This document shows, piece by piece, positions 1-5,010 of a DNA stretch of 5,010 nt. Origin of the DNA: Desulfobacca acetoxidans (GTDB lineage Bacteria > Desulfobacterota > Desulfobaccia > Desulfobaccales > 0-14-0-80-60-11). The position numbers and the translations under genes are program-made. Below the pieces are notes generated by a model. That model ran no database searches. It saw only the letters and a list, made by a program, of their open reading frames with translations, and was not told where the DNA came from. Position 1 is the stretch's first letter. The number at the start of each line of letters is the position of its first letter. Location of the stretch: assembly GCA_020723225.1 (NCBI GenBank), contig DYJG01000239.1, forward strand, positions 1 to 5,010. Direction: 5' to 3'.

Positions 1-408
1 CCGGGTCAGGTTTTCAAGGTGGATGAGGCTTAAGGGAGTTTCCCGGACCACCAGGATCAAGGGCCGCTTCTCCTTCAAGAAGACTTCTCCGGCCCGGTGG
101 ATCAGGTTGCGGCCCACCCCCTGGGCGATGGCCCCCATGGTGCCCATGGTGCAGGGAATCACCACCATGGCCCGGGCCCGGAAAGAGCCGCTGGCCAGGG
201 CGGAGGTGAAATCGTCCACCCGGTGCCAGACGGCGTTGGGAGCCAGGTCCCCCGGGGCCAGCCCCAGTTCCAGGGAGAGCACCTGCTCCCCGGCGGAGGA
301 GATTACGGCATGGAGCTCCAGGTCCGGCCGGGCTGCAAAATAACGCATAAGCTCCCGGGCGTAGATCATGCCGGAAGCCCCGGTGACGGCCACCACGTAG
401 CGGTTCAC
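1..408 (-). CDS. ubiX: Flavin prenyltransferase UbiX, N-terminal 136 residues (cut by window edge)
   Basis: The family transfers a dimethylallyl group to FMN, making the prenylated FMN cofactor that UbiD-type decarboxylases need. Reading 408 down to 1 gives an unbroken frame with UbiX hallmarks: TGASG at residues 9-13 (flavin-binding loop), ISSAGEQVLSLE at about 36-47, VIPCTMGTMGAIAQG at 83-97, NLIHRAGEVFLKEKRPLIL at about 101-119 and RETPLSLIH at 122-130. UbiX proteins are usually about 190-200 residues, so some 55-60 C-terminal residues lie beyond position 1. The start is GTG at 406-408, since the only nearby ATG falls inside TGASGM and would destroy the flavin loop. The GTG overlaps the TGA stop of the upstream ubiD-type gene (GTGA, 405-408). 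A weak GGGA lies about five bases before the start, so translation is probably coupled to ubiD. In this cluster the protein most likely plays the menaquinone role sometimes called MqnM. The family call is secure; the pathway role is inferred from context. Confidence 0.95.
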   Translation of the reverse strand, partial: MNRYVVAVTGASGMIYARELMRYFAARPDLELHAVISSAGEQVLSLELGLAPGDLAPNAVWHRVDDFTSALASGSFRARAMVVIPCTMGTMGAIAQGVGRNLIHRAGEVFLKEKRPLILVVRETPLSLIHLENLTR

Positions 409-1850
409 GGCAGTCCCAGCTTCGGCCACAGCTCGTCCACCTTGCGTTTGACTTCCGGGTCCATGTCGATGACCGGAGGCCACTCCCGGGTAAAACCTTC
501 CTCCGGTCCCTTGCGGGTGGCGTCGATACCCATCTTGGAGCCGTAATGGGGCAGCGGCGAGGCGTGGTCCAAGGCGTCCACCGGGCCGTCGGCGAAGACC
601 ACGTCCCGCCTGGGATCCACGTTGTTTCCCAACCGCCAGAGAACCTGGCCCAGGTCCTGGACGTCCACCTCCCGGTCAAAAACGACGATGATCTTGGTGA
701 ACATCATCTGCCCCAGGCCCCAGAGGGCGTGCATCACCTTGCGGGCATGGCCCGGATAACGCTTGTCGATGCTCACAAAAGCCAGGTTATGGAAGACTCC
801 CTCCACCGGCAGGTTGAGGTCCACGATCTCCGGCAGGGTTTTTTTCATCAGGGGCAGAAAGATGCGCTCCGTGGCCTTGGCGATGAAGCAATCCTCCATG
901 GGGGGCCGGCCGACGATGGTGGCGGGATAAACCGCGTCCCGGCGCCGGGTCAGGGCGGTGACATGAAAGACCGGGTAATCGTCGGCCAGGGAATAGTAGC
1001 CGGTATGATCGCCGAAGGGGCCTTCCCGGCGCAGTTCCCCGGGTGCCACGTAACCTTCCAGGACAATCTGGCTCTCCGCGGGCACCATCACCGGCTGGGT
1101 GAGGCAGTTGACCATCTCCACCGGCTCCCCCCTTAAGAAACCGGCGAAGATGATCTCATCGATGTCTTCAGGCAAAGGCGCGGTGCCCGCGTAAATCACC
1201 GCGGGGTCGGCGCCGATAGTCACCGCCACCGGCAGGTTTTCCCCCTTAGCCGAGGCCACCCGGTAGTGCTGGGCGCCGCCTTTGTGCCGGTGCCAATGCA
1301 TGCCGGTGGTGCGGGCGTCGTAGACCTGGAGGCGGTACATGCCCACGTTGCGCTTGCCGGTCTCCGGATGGTGGCTGATGACCCCGGGCAGGGTGATGAA
1401 AGGACCGCCGTCTTCAGGCCAGCAATGGAGAACCGGCAGGCTCCTCAGGTTGACCTGCTCGCCGGTGAAAACCACCTCCTGGCAGGGGGCCCGGGACACG
1501 GTCTTGGGGAACATGCGGCCCAGCCGCGCCAGCTTGGGGAGGAGCTGCAGTTTCTTCCACAAGGTGTTGGCCTCGGCCTCCATAAAGCTGAGAATTTCCC
1601 CGGCGATATCGTCCAGGGAGTCCACCTCCAGGGCCAGGCACATGCGCTCCATGGAGCCGAAGGCGTTCATCAAGACCGGCAGGTCGTATCCCGGGACTTG
1701 CTCAAACAACAGAGCCGGCCCTCCGGCCTTGCAGACCCGGTCGGTGATTTCGGTAATCTCCAGGTAGGGGCTCACCGGCTCTTTGATGCGCACCAGCTCC
1801 CCGGCCTGCTCCAGGCGGCGGATGAAGTCTTGTAAATGGCGGTATCCCAT
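405..1850 (-). CDS. ubiD: UbiD-family prenyl-FMN-dependent decarboxylase, probably menaquinone type (MqnL)
   Basis: This 481-residue cytoplasmic enzyme is predicted to decarboxylate an aromatic (prenylated naphthoate) intermediate using prenyl-FMN. It is full length for the family (E. coli UbiD is just under 500). Visible motifs are LPVLHCWPEDGGPFITLPG at about 138-156; RNVGMYRLQV at 167-176, with the Asn (168) and Arg (173) that help bind cofactor and substrate; HRHKGGAQH at 187-195; EGPFGDHTGYYS at 276-287, holding the catalytic acidic pair E276 and D281 (Asp is also usual here in E. coli UbiD); GRPPMED at 314-320; and the C-terminal GSKMGIDATRKGP at 437-449 with REWPPVI. The ATG at 1848-1850 is three bases past the mqnA stop. 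AGGAA (1857-1861), inside the last mqnA codons, is its ribosome binding site. The gene overlaps ubiX by four bases. The MqnL assignment, rather than ubiquinone UbiD, rests on the futalosine-pathway neighbours and not on a diagnostic residue. Confidence 0.95.
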   Translation of the reverse strand: MGYRHLQDFIRRLEQAGELVRIKEPVSPYLEITEITDRVCKAGGPALLFEQVPGYDLPVLMNAFGSMERMCLALEVDSLDDIAGEILSFMEAEANTLWKKLQLLPKLARLGRMFPKTVSRAPCQEVVFTGEQVNLRSLPVLHCWPEDGGPFITLPGVISHHPETGKRNVGMYRLQVYDARTTGMHWHRHKGGAQHYRVASAKGENLPVAVTIGADPAVIYAGTAPLPEDIDEIIFAGFLRGEPVEMVNCLTQPVMVPAESQIVLEGYVAPGELRREGPFGDHTGYYSLADDYPVFHVTALTRRRDAVYPATIVGRPPMEDCFIAKATERIFLPLMKKTLPEIVDLNLPVEGVFHNLAFVSIDKRYPGHARKVMHALWGLGQMMFTKIIVVFDREVDVQDLGQVLWRLGNNVDPRRDVVFADGPVDALDHASPLPHYGSKMGIDATRKGPEEGFTREWPPVIDMDPEVKRKVDELWPKLGLP

Positions 1851-1853
1851 GTG

Positions 1854-2681
1854 TTATTCCTGAAAATAAGTTAGCGGCGGTACTTCGGCAAGTTCTCCCT
1901 GTTTATACAAGAGATTAAAGAAAATCTGTAACCCTTTTTCATGTTCCGGACTCAGAGAATAATCCAATTGCTGGAAGTATGAGAGCAGCTCCGGGGCCGG
2001 GCGGCCCAGGCCGGCCGCGGCCAGACGGCTGAGTTCCGGCAGGGTCTTGATTCCCCAGTCCCGGGAGCGGAGCAGCAGATAGTGCATGGCTGCGGTCTTC
2101 TCCGGCCAGGCCGCGGCATAATCCCGGCGCACGGCCCAGACCCCGAAGACAAAGGGCAGACCGATCCACTCCTGCCAGGCCGCGCCCAGGTCCATAACAT
2201 AGGTCCAATTCCCTTGTTGCTGCAATTGCAGGGCCTCGTCGCCGATGGCCAGGACCCCGTCATCTGCCGCAGACGCGGCCTCCGCCACCGGGCCCTGGCG
2301 GTAGACGGGTTGAATGCCGTAAAGCTCTGACATCAGGACTTTAAGAAGCGCGGCTCCGCTGGCGGAATGGGCGCTCACCAGGAGGGGGCGGCCGTGCAGC
2401 TTGGCCGGGAGGACCCGGCTGAAGAGCAGCACACTGCCCACCGGCCCCCGGGAACTGATGGAGAGATCGGGCAGCAAAAGATAATCCTGCCAGGCGCGGC
2501 CGTATTCCATGGCGGAGATGGAGCCCAGGTCCACCCTGCCCCGGCGCAACGCGGCATTCAGGTCCGCGGGGGTGCCGGAGACCAGTTCAAAGCCGTTCTC
2601 CCCGAAGAGATTTTCCAGGGCGAAATAAATGGGCAGGACATTGAGATACTGAATGCGGCCCAGGCGCACCTTTTCAGCCAT
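1854..2681 (-). CDS. mqnA: Chorismate dehydratase MqnA (first step of futalosine menaquinone pathway)
   Basis: MqnA dehydrates chorismate to 3-[(1-carboxyvinyl)oxy]benzoate, committing chorismate to menaquinone by the futalosine route. The 275-residue product has the fold and length of the family, which resembles periplasmic binding proteins but is cytoplasmic, and no signal peptide is seen. Motifs in order: LGRIQYLNVLPIYFAL (7-22), GTPADLNAALRRGRVDLG (36-53) followed by SISAMEYGR, LLPDLSISSRGPVGSVLLFS (69-88), AIGDEAL (145-151), DLGAAWQEWIGLPFVFGVW (164-182), and a C-terminal helical part with YFQQLDYSL (235-243). The start is the ATG at 2679-2681: GGAG lies five bases before it and MAEKVRLGRIQYLN matches where family members begin. 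The frame stays open to an ATG at 2789, but that adds 36 residues encoded largely by a 7-bp repeat. The gene ends three bases before ubiD and follows a 126-base gap after mqnX. Confidence 0.96.
   Translation of the reverse strand: MAEKVRLGRIQYLNVLPIYFALENLFGENGFELVSGTPADLNAALRRGRVDLGSISAMEYGRAWQDYLLLPDLSISSRGPVGSVLLFSRVLPAKLHGRPLLVSAHSASGAALLKVLMSELYGIQPVYRQGPVAEAASAADDGVLAIGDEALQLQQQGNWTYVMDLGAAWQEWIGLPFVFGVWAVRRDYAAAWPEKTAAMHYLLLRSRDWGIKTLPELSRLAAAGLGRPAPELLSYFQQLDYSLSPEHEKGLQIFFNLLYKQGELAEVPPLTYFQE
1857..1861 (-). promoter_or_regulatory. Ribosome binding site of the ubiD-type gene
   Basis: AGGAA lies six bases before the ATG at 1848-1850 and inside the final codons of mqnA. This supports translation of the decarboxylase from the mqnA transcript. 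Confidence 0.65.
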
Positions 2682-2686
2682 GTTAG

Positions 2687-2690
2687 CTCC
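2687..2690 (-). promoter_or_regulatory. Ribosome binding site of mqnA
   Basis: GGAG on the minus strand lies five bases before the ATG at 2679-2681. It decides the start: the longer open frame reaching 2789 would place this signal inside the coding region. Confidence 0.75.
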
Positions 2691-2700
2691 TGTTAAAAAA

Positions 2701-2770
2701 GTTACGAGTTGCGAGTTACGAGTTACGGGTTCTTGGTTCTGGGTTCTGGGTTCTGGGTTCCGGGTTCCGG
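2701..2770. repeat. Ten-unit 7-bp tandem repeat array between mqnX and mqnA
   Basis: Ten uninterrupted 7-base units are in perfect phase on the plus strand: GTTACGA, GTTGCGA, GTTACGA, GTTACGG, GTTCTTG, GTTCTGG three times, then GTTCCGG twice. The consensus is GTT(A/C)(C/T)GR, with units grading from GTTACGR to GTTCYGG. The array ends 10 bases before the mqnA ribosome binding site (GGAG, 2687-2690) and so lies in the mqnA leader. Short heptamer arrays like this occur between genes in several bacterial groups; no function can be assigned from the sequence. Confidence 0.95.
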
Positions 2771-2786
2771 GTTTTAAAAACAGGTC

Positions 2787-2815
2787 CATATAGTAGTGTG
2801 ATTTTCCTTAGTTAA
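2787..2815 (-). promoter_or_regulatory. Possible sigma70-type promoter for mqnA-ubiD-ubiX
   Basis: On the minus strand TTAACT (2810-2815) and TATATG (2787-2792) are separated by 17 bases, each matching four of six consensus positions. The pair lies in the AT-richer stretch at the mqnX stop codon, and a transcript from it would pass through the heptamer array. The match is weak and this is a suggestion only; read-through from the upstream genes is equally possible. Confidence 0.25.
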
Positions 2816-4016
2816 GCCATTGCCATTCGCCGGCGGCGCCGCGGGTATAGAGTTCTTCCCAAAAGTCCTTTTCCCCGGAGAGGGGGATAAAGCCCAGGGC
2901 GGCTTTTTTGCCGGGCTCCAGGCTGCCGAAGTCGTTTTCCCGCTGCAGAGCCCTGGCGCCCCGGAGGGTTCCCAGGCGCAGCCAGAGACCTTCGGGGTAT
3001 TGGGGATAGTTTTGATACAGCCAGAGCATCTCCCCGAAGAGGTTCAGATCGTGGTTGCCCGCCAGGGAGTCGGTGCCCAGGGCCAGGGGGACTCCCGCCC
3101 GCATTAACTCCGGCACCGGCGCCGCGCCCGCGGCGGTGTAGACATTGGCCCGGGGGCAGAGAACGACCCAGGTGCGGGTGCGGGACAGCAGGGCGCAGTC
3201 GACGTTATCGAGCCAGACGCCGTGGACGGCCAGGGTGTTTTCCCCCAGGAAACTCAGGGAGTGGAGATAGGCTGCGGGACTTAAGCCGGGAGGGCGGAAC
3301 TCCGGGACCCAACGGCCCCGTTGTTGTAACAGCTCTTTAAAAAAGCCGTCACCTTGGGCCAAAAATTCCCCTTCCGCGCCGGACTCCGCCAGGTGAACGC
3401 ATTGGGGGCGCTTGCGGGGCCGGTTCCAGCGCTTGACGGCTTTGAACAGGGCCGGGGAGACGGAATAGGGGGCATGGGCCGCGGCCGAGATGCAGGGGTT
3501 GGCGTCGGCCCGGGACGCGGAAAAAAAGGGAAAAGTCTCCTCCAGCGGACCCAGCTCCACCAAATTAAAGCCCAGGCATTCAAAAAAAAGCTGATACGCC
3601 AGGGGAGACGCCGCCAGATGGGGCAGGCTTTCCCCGGTGTTGCTGATGTCCCCCACCAGGGCTGCGCCGCTGTTTCTTAAGGCGGCAATGCCTTGCTGGA
3701 TGCCCCTTTCCCGCACCTGGGGAGTTACTCCGGCAGACGCGTCCAGGGTTTTTTGCAGCCACTCCTGCCAATGTTCCTGGGGAGGAATCTTCCCGGCCAG
3801 GGCGGAAAACTCCAGGTGCGTATGGCAGTTGACCAGGCCCGGGAGAATGGCCCCGGAGCCGTGGTCGCGGACCTTGCCGGCAAAGCCCCGGAGAATCTCC
3901 GGGGCCGGGCCCACGGCCGCAATCCGGTCCCCGTCGTGCAAAACCGCACCGTCTTCGATGGGAGGGCCGTTCACCGGCAGCACCCAGCGCCCGACGTGGG
4001 CCGTCATCTCACCCAT
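2808..4016 (-). CDS. mqnX: Aminodeoxyfutalosine deaminase, amidohydrolase superfamily
   Basis: This 402-residue metal-dependent deaminase of the chlorohydrolase/adenosine-deaminase-like branch (COG0402 type) is predicted to convert 6-amino-6-deoxyfutalosine to futalosine plus ammonia. It shows an N-terminal beta segment with DRIAAVGPA; PGLVNCHTHLEFSAL (59-73), whose H65 and H67 bind metal; AHAPYSVSPALF (180-191); HLAES (208-212), with metal-binding H208 and catalytic E211; AVHGVWLD (263-270), with H265; LCPRANVYT (286-294); and LALGTDSLAGNHDLNLFGEM (311-330), with catalytic D316. All expected catalytic residues are present. The C-terminal REN..GSLEPGKKAALGF returns to the small beta domain. 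The ATG at 4014-4016 is preferred because GAGGA sits nine bases upstream; it overlaps the MTAP-like gene by 13 bases. A second ATG at 4005-4007 would make an ATGA overlap but with badly spaced signals. The substrate is inferred from adjacent mqnA and the MTAP-like gene; relatives act on S-adenosylhomocysteine, methylthioadenosine or guanine. Confidence 0.87.
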   Translation of the reverse strand: MGEMTAHVGRWVLPVNGPPIEDGAVLHDGDRIAAVGPAPEILRGFAGKVRDHGSGAILPGLVNCHTHLEFSALAGKIPPQEHWQEWLQKTLDASAGVTPQVRERGIQQGIAALRNSGAALVGDISNTGESLPHLAASPLAYQLFFECLGFNLVELGPLEETFPFFSASRADANPCISAAAHAPYSVSPALFKAVKRWNRPRKRPQCVHLAESGAEGEFLAQGDGFFKELLQQRGRWVPEFRPPGLSPAAYLHSLSFLGENTLAVHGVWLDNVDCALLSRTRTWVVLCPRANVYTAAGAAPVPELMRAGVPLALGTDSLAGNHDLNLFGEMLWLYQNYPQYPEGLWLRLGTLRGARALQRENDFGSLEPGKKAALGFIPLSGEKDFWEELYTRGAAGEWQWLN

Positions 4017-4870
4017 GTGCGCCAATCCTCGCCGATGTCCCCCCGGAGGCGGTAGCGTTCCAGCAGCCGGGGGCAGGGGCAGGCCCGGGGCGCGGCGGCC
4101 AGGGCCGGAAGCGCCTTCAGGATAATTTCCGGAAAGGCCGTCTCCACCGCGGCCACCTGAGCCACCTCTTCCGGGGTGGCCAGGCCTTCGAAGAGCACGC
4201 CGGGCTGGTAGGGCCGGTGGAGCAAGCCTTCCGCGTAATTCACCACGTAAGTGAGGCCCACGTAACAAAGTTCCAGTTCCCGGGCCAAAAAGACCTCGGG
4301 CACCAGGGTCTGGCCCACCAGGTCGCCGCCAAGGAGGCGAAATTTCTTAATCTCCGCGGCGGTCTCCAACCGGGGGCCGGTGGTGGCCACGTAAACGCCT
4401 TGGGGATGCACCTTAAAAGGGACGTTTTGCAGGGCTTCCAGCAAACCCGCGCGCATCTCCGGGCAAAAGAGGGGATTGTGGCGGATGAAGCCCCAGCCCA
4501 CGCCGGTGAAAAAGGTCTGGGGCCCGCCCCGGCCTTCGTCCAGGACGTCGTGAGGAACCACCAAATCCCCCGGCGCCATTTCTTCCCGCAAGGACCCCGG
4601 AGCTACCCAGGCCAGGATTTTGTCGATGCCCAGGGACTTCAGGGCGTAGAGATTGGCCTTGGGATTGAGGAAGGGCGCGGATAGGTCGTAACCCGCCTCG
4701 CCGTGGCGGGAGAGGAGCGCGAATTCCAGGCCGTTATGCCGGAAGAAGTGGATGGGGCGGCTATCCCCGTAGGGAGTGGAAAAGACCTCGGTCTTCCCCG
4801 GCTTAAGGCCCTTGGCCTCAAAGGCTTTGTGCGCGCCGACCCTGGCGATTATGGCGATCTTGGGATTCAT
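4004..4870 (-). CDS. MTAP-family nucleoside phosphorylase homologue with altered phosphate site; candidate futalosine-cleaving enzyme
   Basis: The 288-residue product is a clear member of the methylthioadenosine/methylthioinosine phosphorylase (PNP) family. It shows LSRHG (53-57), ANLYALKSLGIDKILA (72-87), PGSLREEMAPGDLVVP (91-106), TTGPRLETAAEIKKFRLLG (163-181), GQTLVPEVFLARE (186-198), CYVGLTYVVNYAEG (202-215) and a late CxC pair (C264, C266). By eye alignment with human MTAP, the glycine loop GGTG is ARVG here (Thr18 to Val11), Thr93 corresponds to Val89, and Met196 to Gln187. Arg60, His61 and Thr197 are kept as R55, H56 and T188. The adenine-selecting Asp220/Asp222 pair is N211/A213, the 6-oxopurine pattern. 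With mqnX directly downstream, the likely substrate is futalosine (hypoxanthine base). Whether it acts by phosphorolysis or hydrolysis is open. The ATG at 4868-4870 fits the family N-terminus, but no convincing Shine-Dalgarno precedes it. Alternative: a methylthioinosine or general purine salvage enzyme. The family is secure; the substrate is inferred. Confidence 0.85.
   Translation of the reverse strand: MNPKIAIIARVGAHKAFEAKGLKPGKTEVFSTPYGDSRPIHFFRHNGLEFALLSRHGEAGYDLSAPFLNPKANLYALKSLGIDKILAWVAPGSLREEMAPGDLVVPHDVLDEGRGGPQTFFTGVGWGFIRHNPLFCPEMRAGLLEALQNVPFKVHPQGVYVATTGPRLETAAEIKKFRLLGGDLVGQTLVPEVFLARELELCYVGLTYVVNYAEGLLHRPYQPGVLFEGLATPEEVAQVAAVETAFPEIILKALPALAAAPRACPCPRLLERYRLRGDIGEDWRTWVR
4026..4030 (-). 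promoter_or_regulatory. Ribosome binding site of mqnX
   Basis: GAGGA lies nine bases before the ATG at 4014-4016 and within the end of the MTAP-like gene. It favours this start over the in-frame ATG at 4005-4007, for which the spacing would be 18 bases. Confidence 0.6.
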
Positions 4871-4880
4871 CGGCTAATCG

Positions 4881-4915
4881 GTTCAAAGTTCAAGGTTCAA
4901 AGTTCAAAGTTACTG
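4881..4915. repeat. Five-unit 7-bp tandem repeat array upstream of the MTAP-like gene
   Basis: Five in-phase heptamers are seen on the plus strand: GTTCAAA, GTTCAAG, GTTCAAA, GTTCAAA and a diverged GTTACTG. They share the GTTNNNR pattern and orientation of the array at 2701-2770, but with different middle bases. The array stops 10 bases before the start codon of the MTAP-like gene, in the space where a ribosome binding site would be expected. Confidence 0.9.
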
Positions 4916-4978
4916 TCGCCAAACAGCTTAGACCCTTGTACAACCAAGTAGAAACAGTGGTGTCCAAGCAGTTGAACA

Positions 4979-4993
4979 TGAGCCTTTGGCTCA
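4979..4993. other. Short inverted repeat in the upstream leader
   Basis: TGAGCCTTTGGCTCA is a perfect 6-bp inverted repeat with a 3-base centre. It could be a hairpin or a protein-binding site upstream of the cluster. There is no T-tract on either side, so it does not look like an intrinsic terminator. Confidence 0.35.
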
Positions 4994-5010
4994 CCCGTAA
5001 ACCATGAAAA

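Larger units (their letters stand above)
4871..5010 (-). other. Upstream region of the cluster, lower GC, no supported gene
   Basis: This stretch holds the five-unit heptamer array, the palindrome TTGTACAA (4936-4943) and the inverted repeat at 4979-4993. Positions 4911-5010 are 46% G+C by direct count, clearly lower than the coding regions. Two minus-strand frames are open from the window edge to the repeat array, but neither shows a recognisable protein. It probably contains the promoter of the MTAP-like gene and mqnX, though no convincing -35/-10 pair was found. Confidence 0.4.

Noticed and set aside
14..679. 221-residue minus-strand frame across the ubiD/ubiX junction
   Set aside because: It is out of frame with both ubiD and ubiX, has a Trp/Gly/Pro/Arg-rich composition, and both real genes are clear in the other frames.
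23..1835. Several long plus-strand open frames opposite ubiX and ubiD
   Set aside because: They are antisense frames opposite well-supported genes in GC-rich DNA, with no recognisable motifs.
2701..2770. Heptamer array as a CRISPR array
   Set aside because: Units are 7 bases and directly adjacent, with no spacers.
2682..2789. 36-residue N-terminal extension of MqnA starting at the ATG at 2787-2789
   Set aside because: It is mostly encoded by the 7-bp repeat, gives low-complexity residues (PGTRNPEPRTQNQEP), and the family-like start with a good GGAG site is at 2681.
4017..4268. 84-residue N-terminal extension of the mqnX frame into the MTAP-like gene
   Set aside because: The extension reads a shadow frame of the MTAP-like gene, rich in Gly, Arg and Pro. 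Family proteins begin near the ATG at 4014-4016, which has a ribosome site.
4703..4951. Plus-strand frame of 82 residues reaching into the upstream leader
   Set aside because: Most of it is antisense to the MTAP-like gene and its end is made by the heptamer repeat (KFKVQSSK); no motif is seen.
4979..4993. Inverted repeat as an intrinsic terminator
   Set aside because: The stem is only 6 bp and no run of T follows on either strand.

Overview
The window is GC-rich, tightly packed and read entirely from the minus strand, so transcription runs from high to low coordinates. It carries five protein genes. Four are confidently assigned by recognisable family motifs: an aminodeoxyfutalosine deaminase-type amidohydrolase (mqnX), chorismate dehydratase (mqnA), a UbiD-family decarboxylase of the menaquinone type, and the first 136 codons of a UbiX flavin prenyltransferase that runs off the left edge. 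The fifth, at the upstream (right) end, is a nucleoside phosphorylase of the MTAP family with altered active-site residues. Together they form a menaquinone cluster of the futalosine type. mqnC, mqnD, mqnE and the prenyltransferase gene are not in the window.

Layout in transcription order: about 140 bases of leader with lower GC and a short heptamer repeat array (4871-5010); the MTAP-like gene (4004-4870); mqnX (2808-4016, overlapping the MTAP-like gene by 13 bases); a 126-base gap mostly filled by a ten-unit, 7-bp tandem repeat (2701-2770); mqnA (1854-2681); three bases; the ubiD-type gene (405-1850); and ubiX (1-408, overlapping ubiD by 4 bases). The overlaps suggest two translationally coupled blocks, MTAP-like/mqnX and mqnA/ubiD/ubiX, separated by the repeat array.

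Inferred biochemistry: MqnA removes water from chorismate to give 3-[(1-carboxyvinyl)oxy]benzoate. MqnE (not here) joins this to an adenosine radical to give aminodeoxyfutalosine, and MqnX deaminates that to futalosine. The MTAP-like protein has the 6-oxopurine-type Asn in its base pocket, so it is a plausible enzyme for releasing hypoxanthine from futalosine, the MqnB step. Its phosphate-binding threonines appear to be replaced by valines, which raises the possibility that it is a hydrolase. Later, UbiX makes prenylated FMN for the UbiD-type enzyme, which decarboxylates the naphthoate ring.

Organism: the futalosine route, the amidohydrolase variant of the deaminase, the high GC and the heptamer repeats between genes suggest an anaerobic bacterium, possibly of the Desulfobacterota (former Deltaproteobacteria). 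This is an impression from gene content, not a proven placement.
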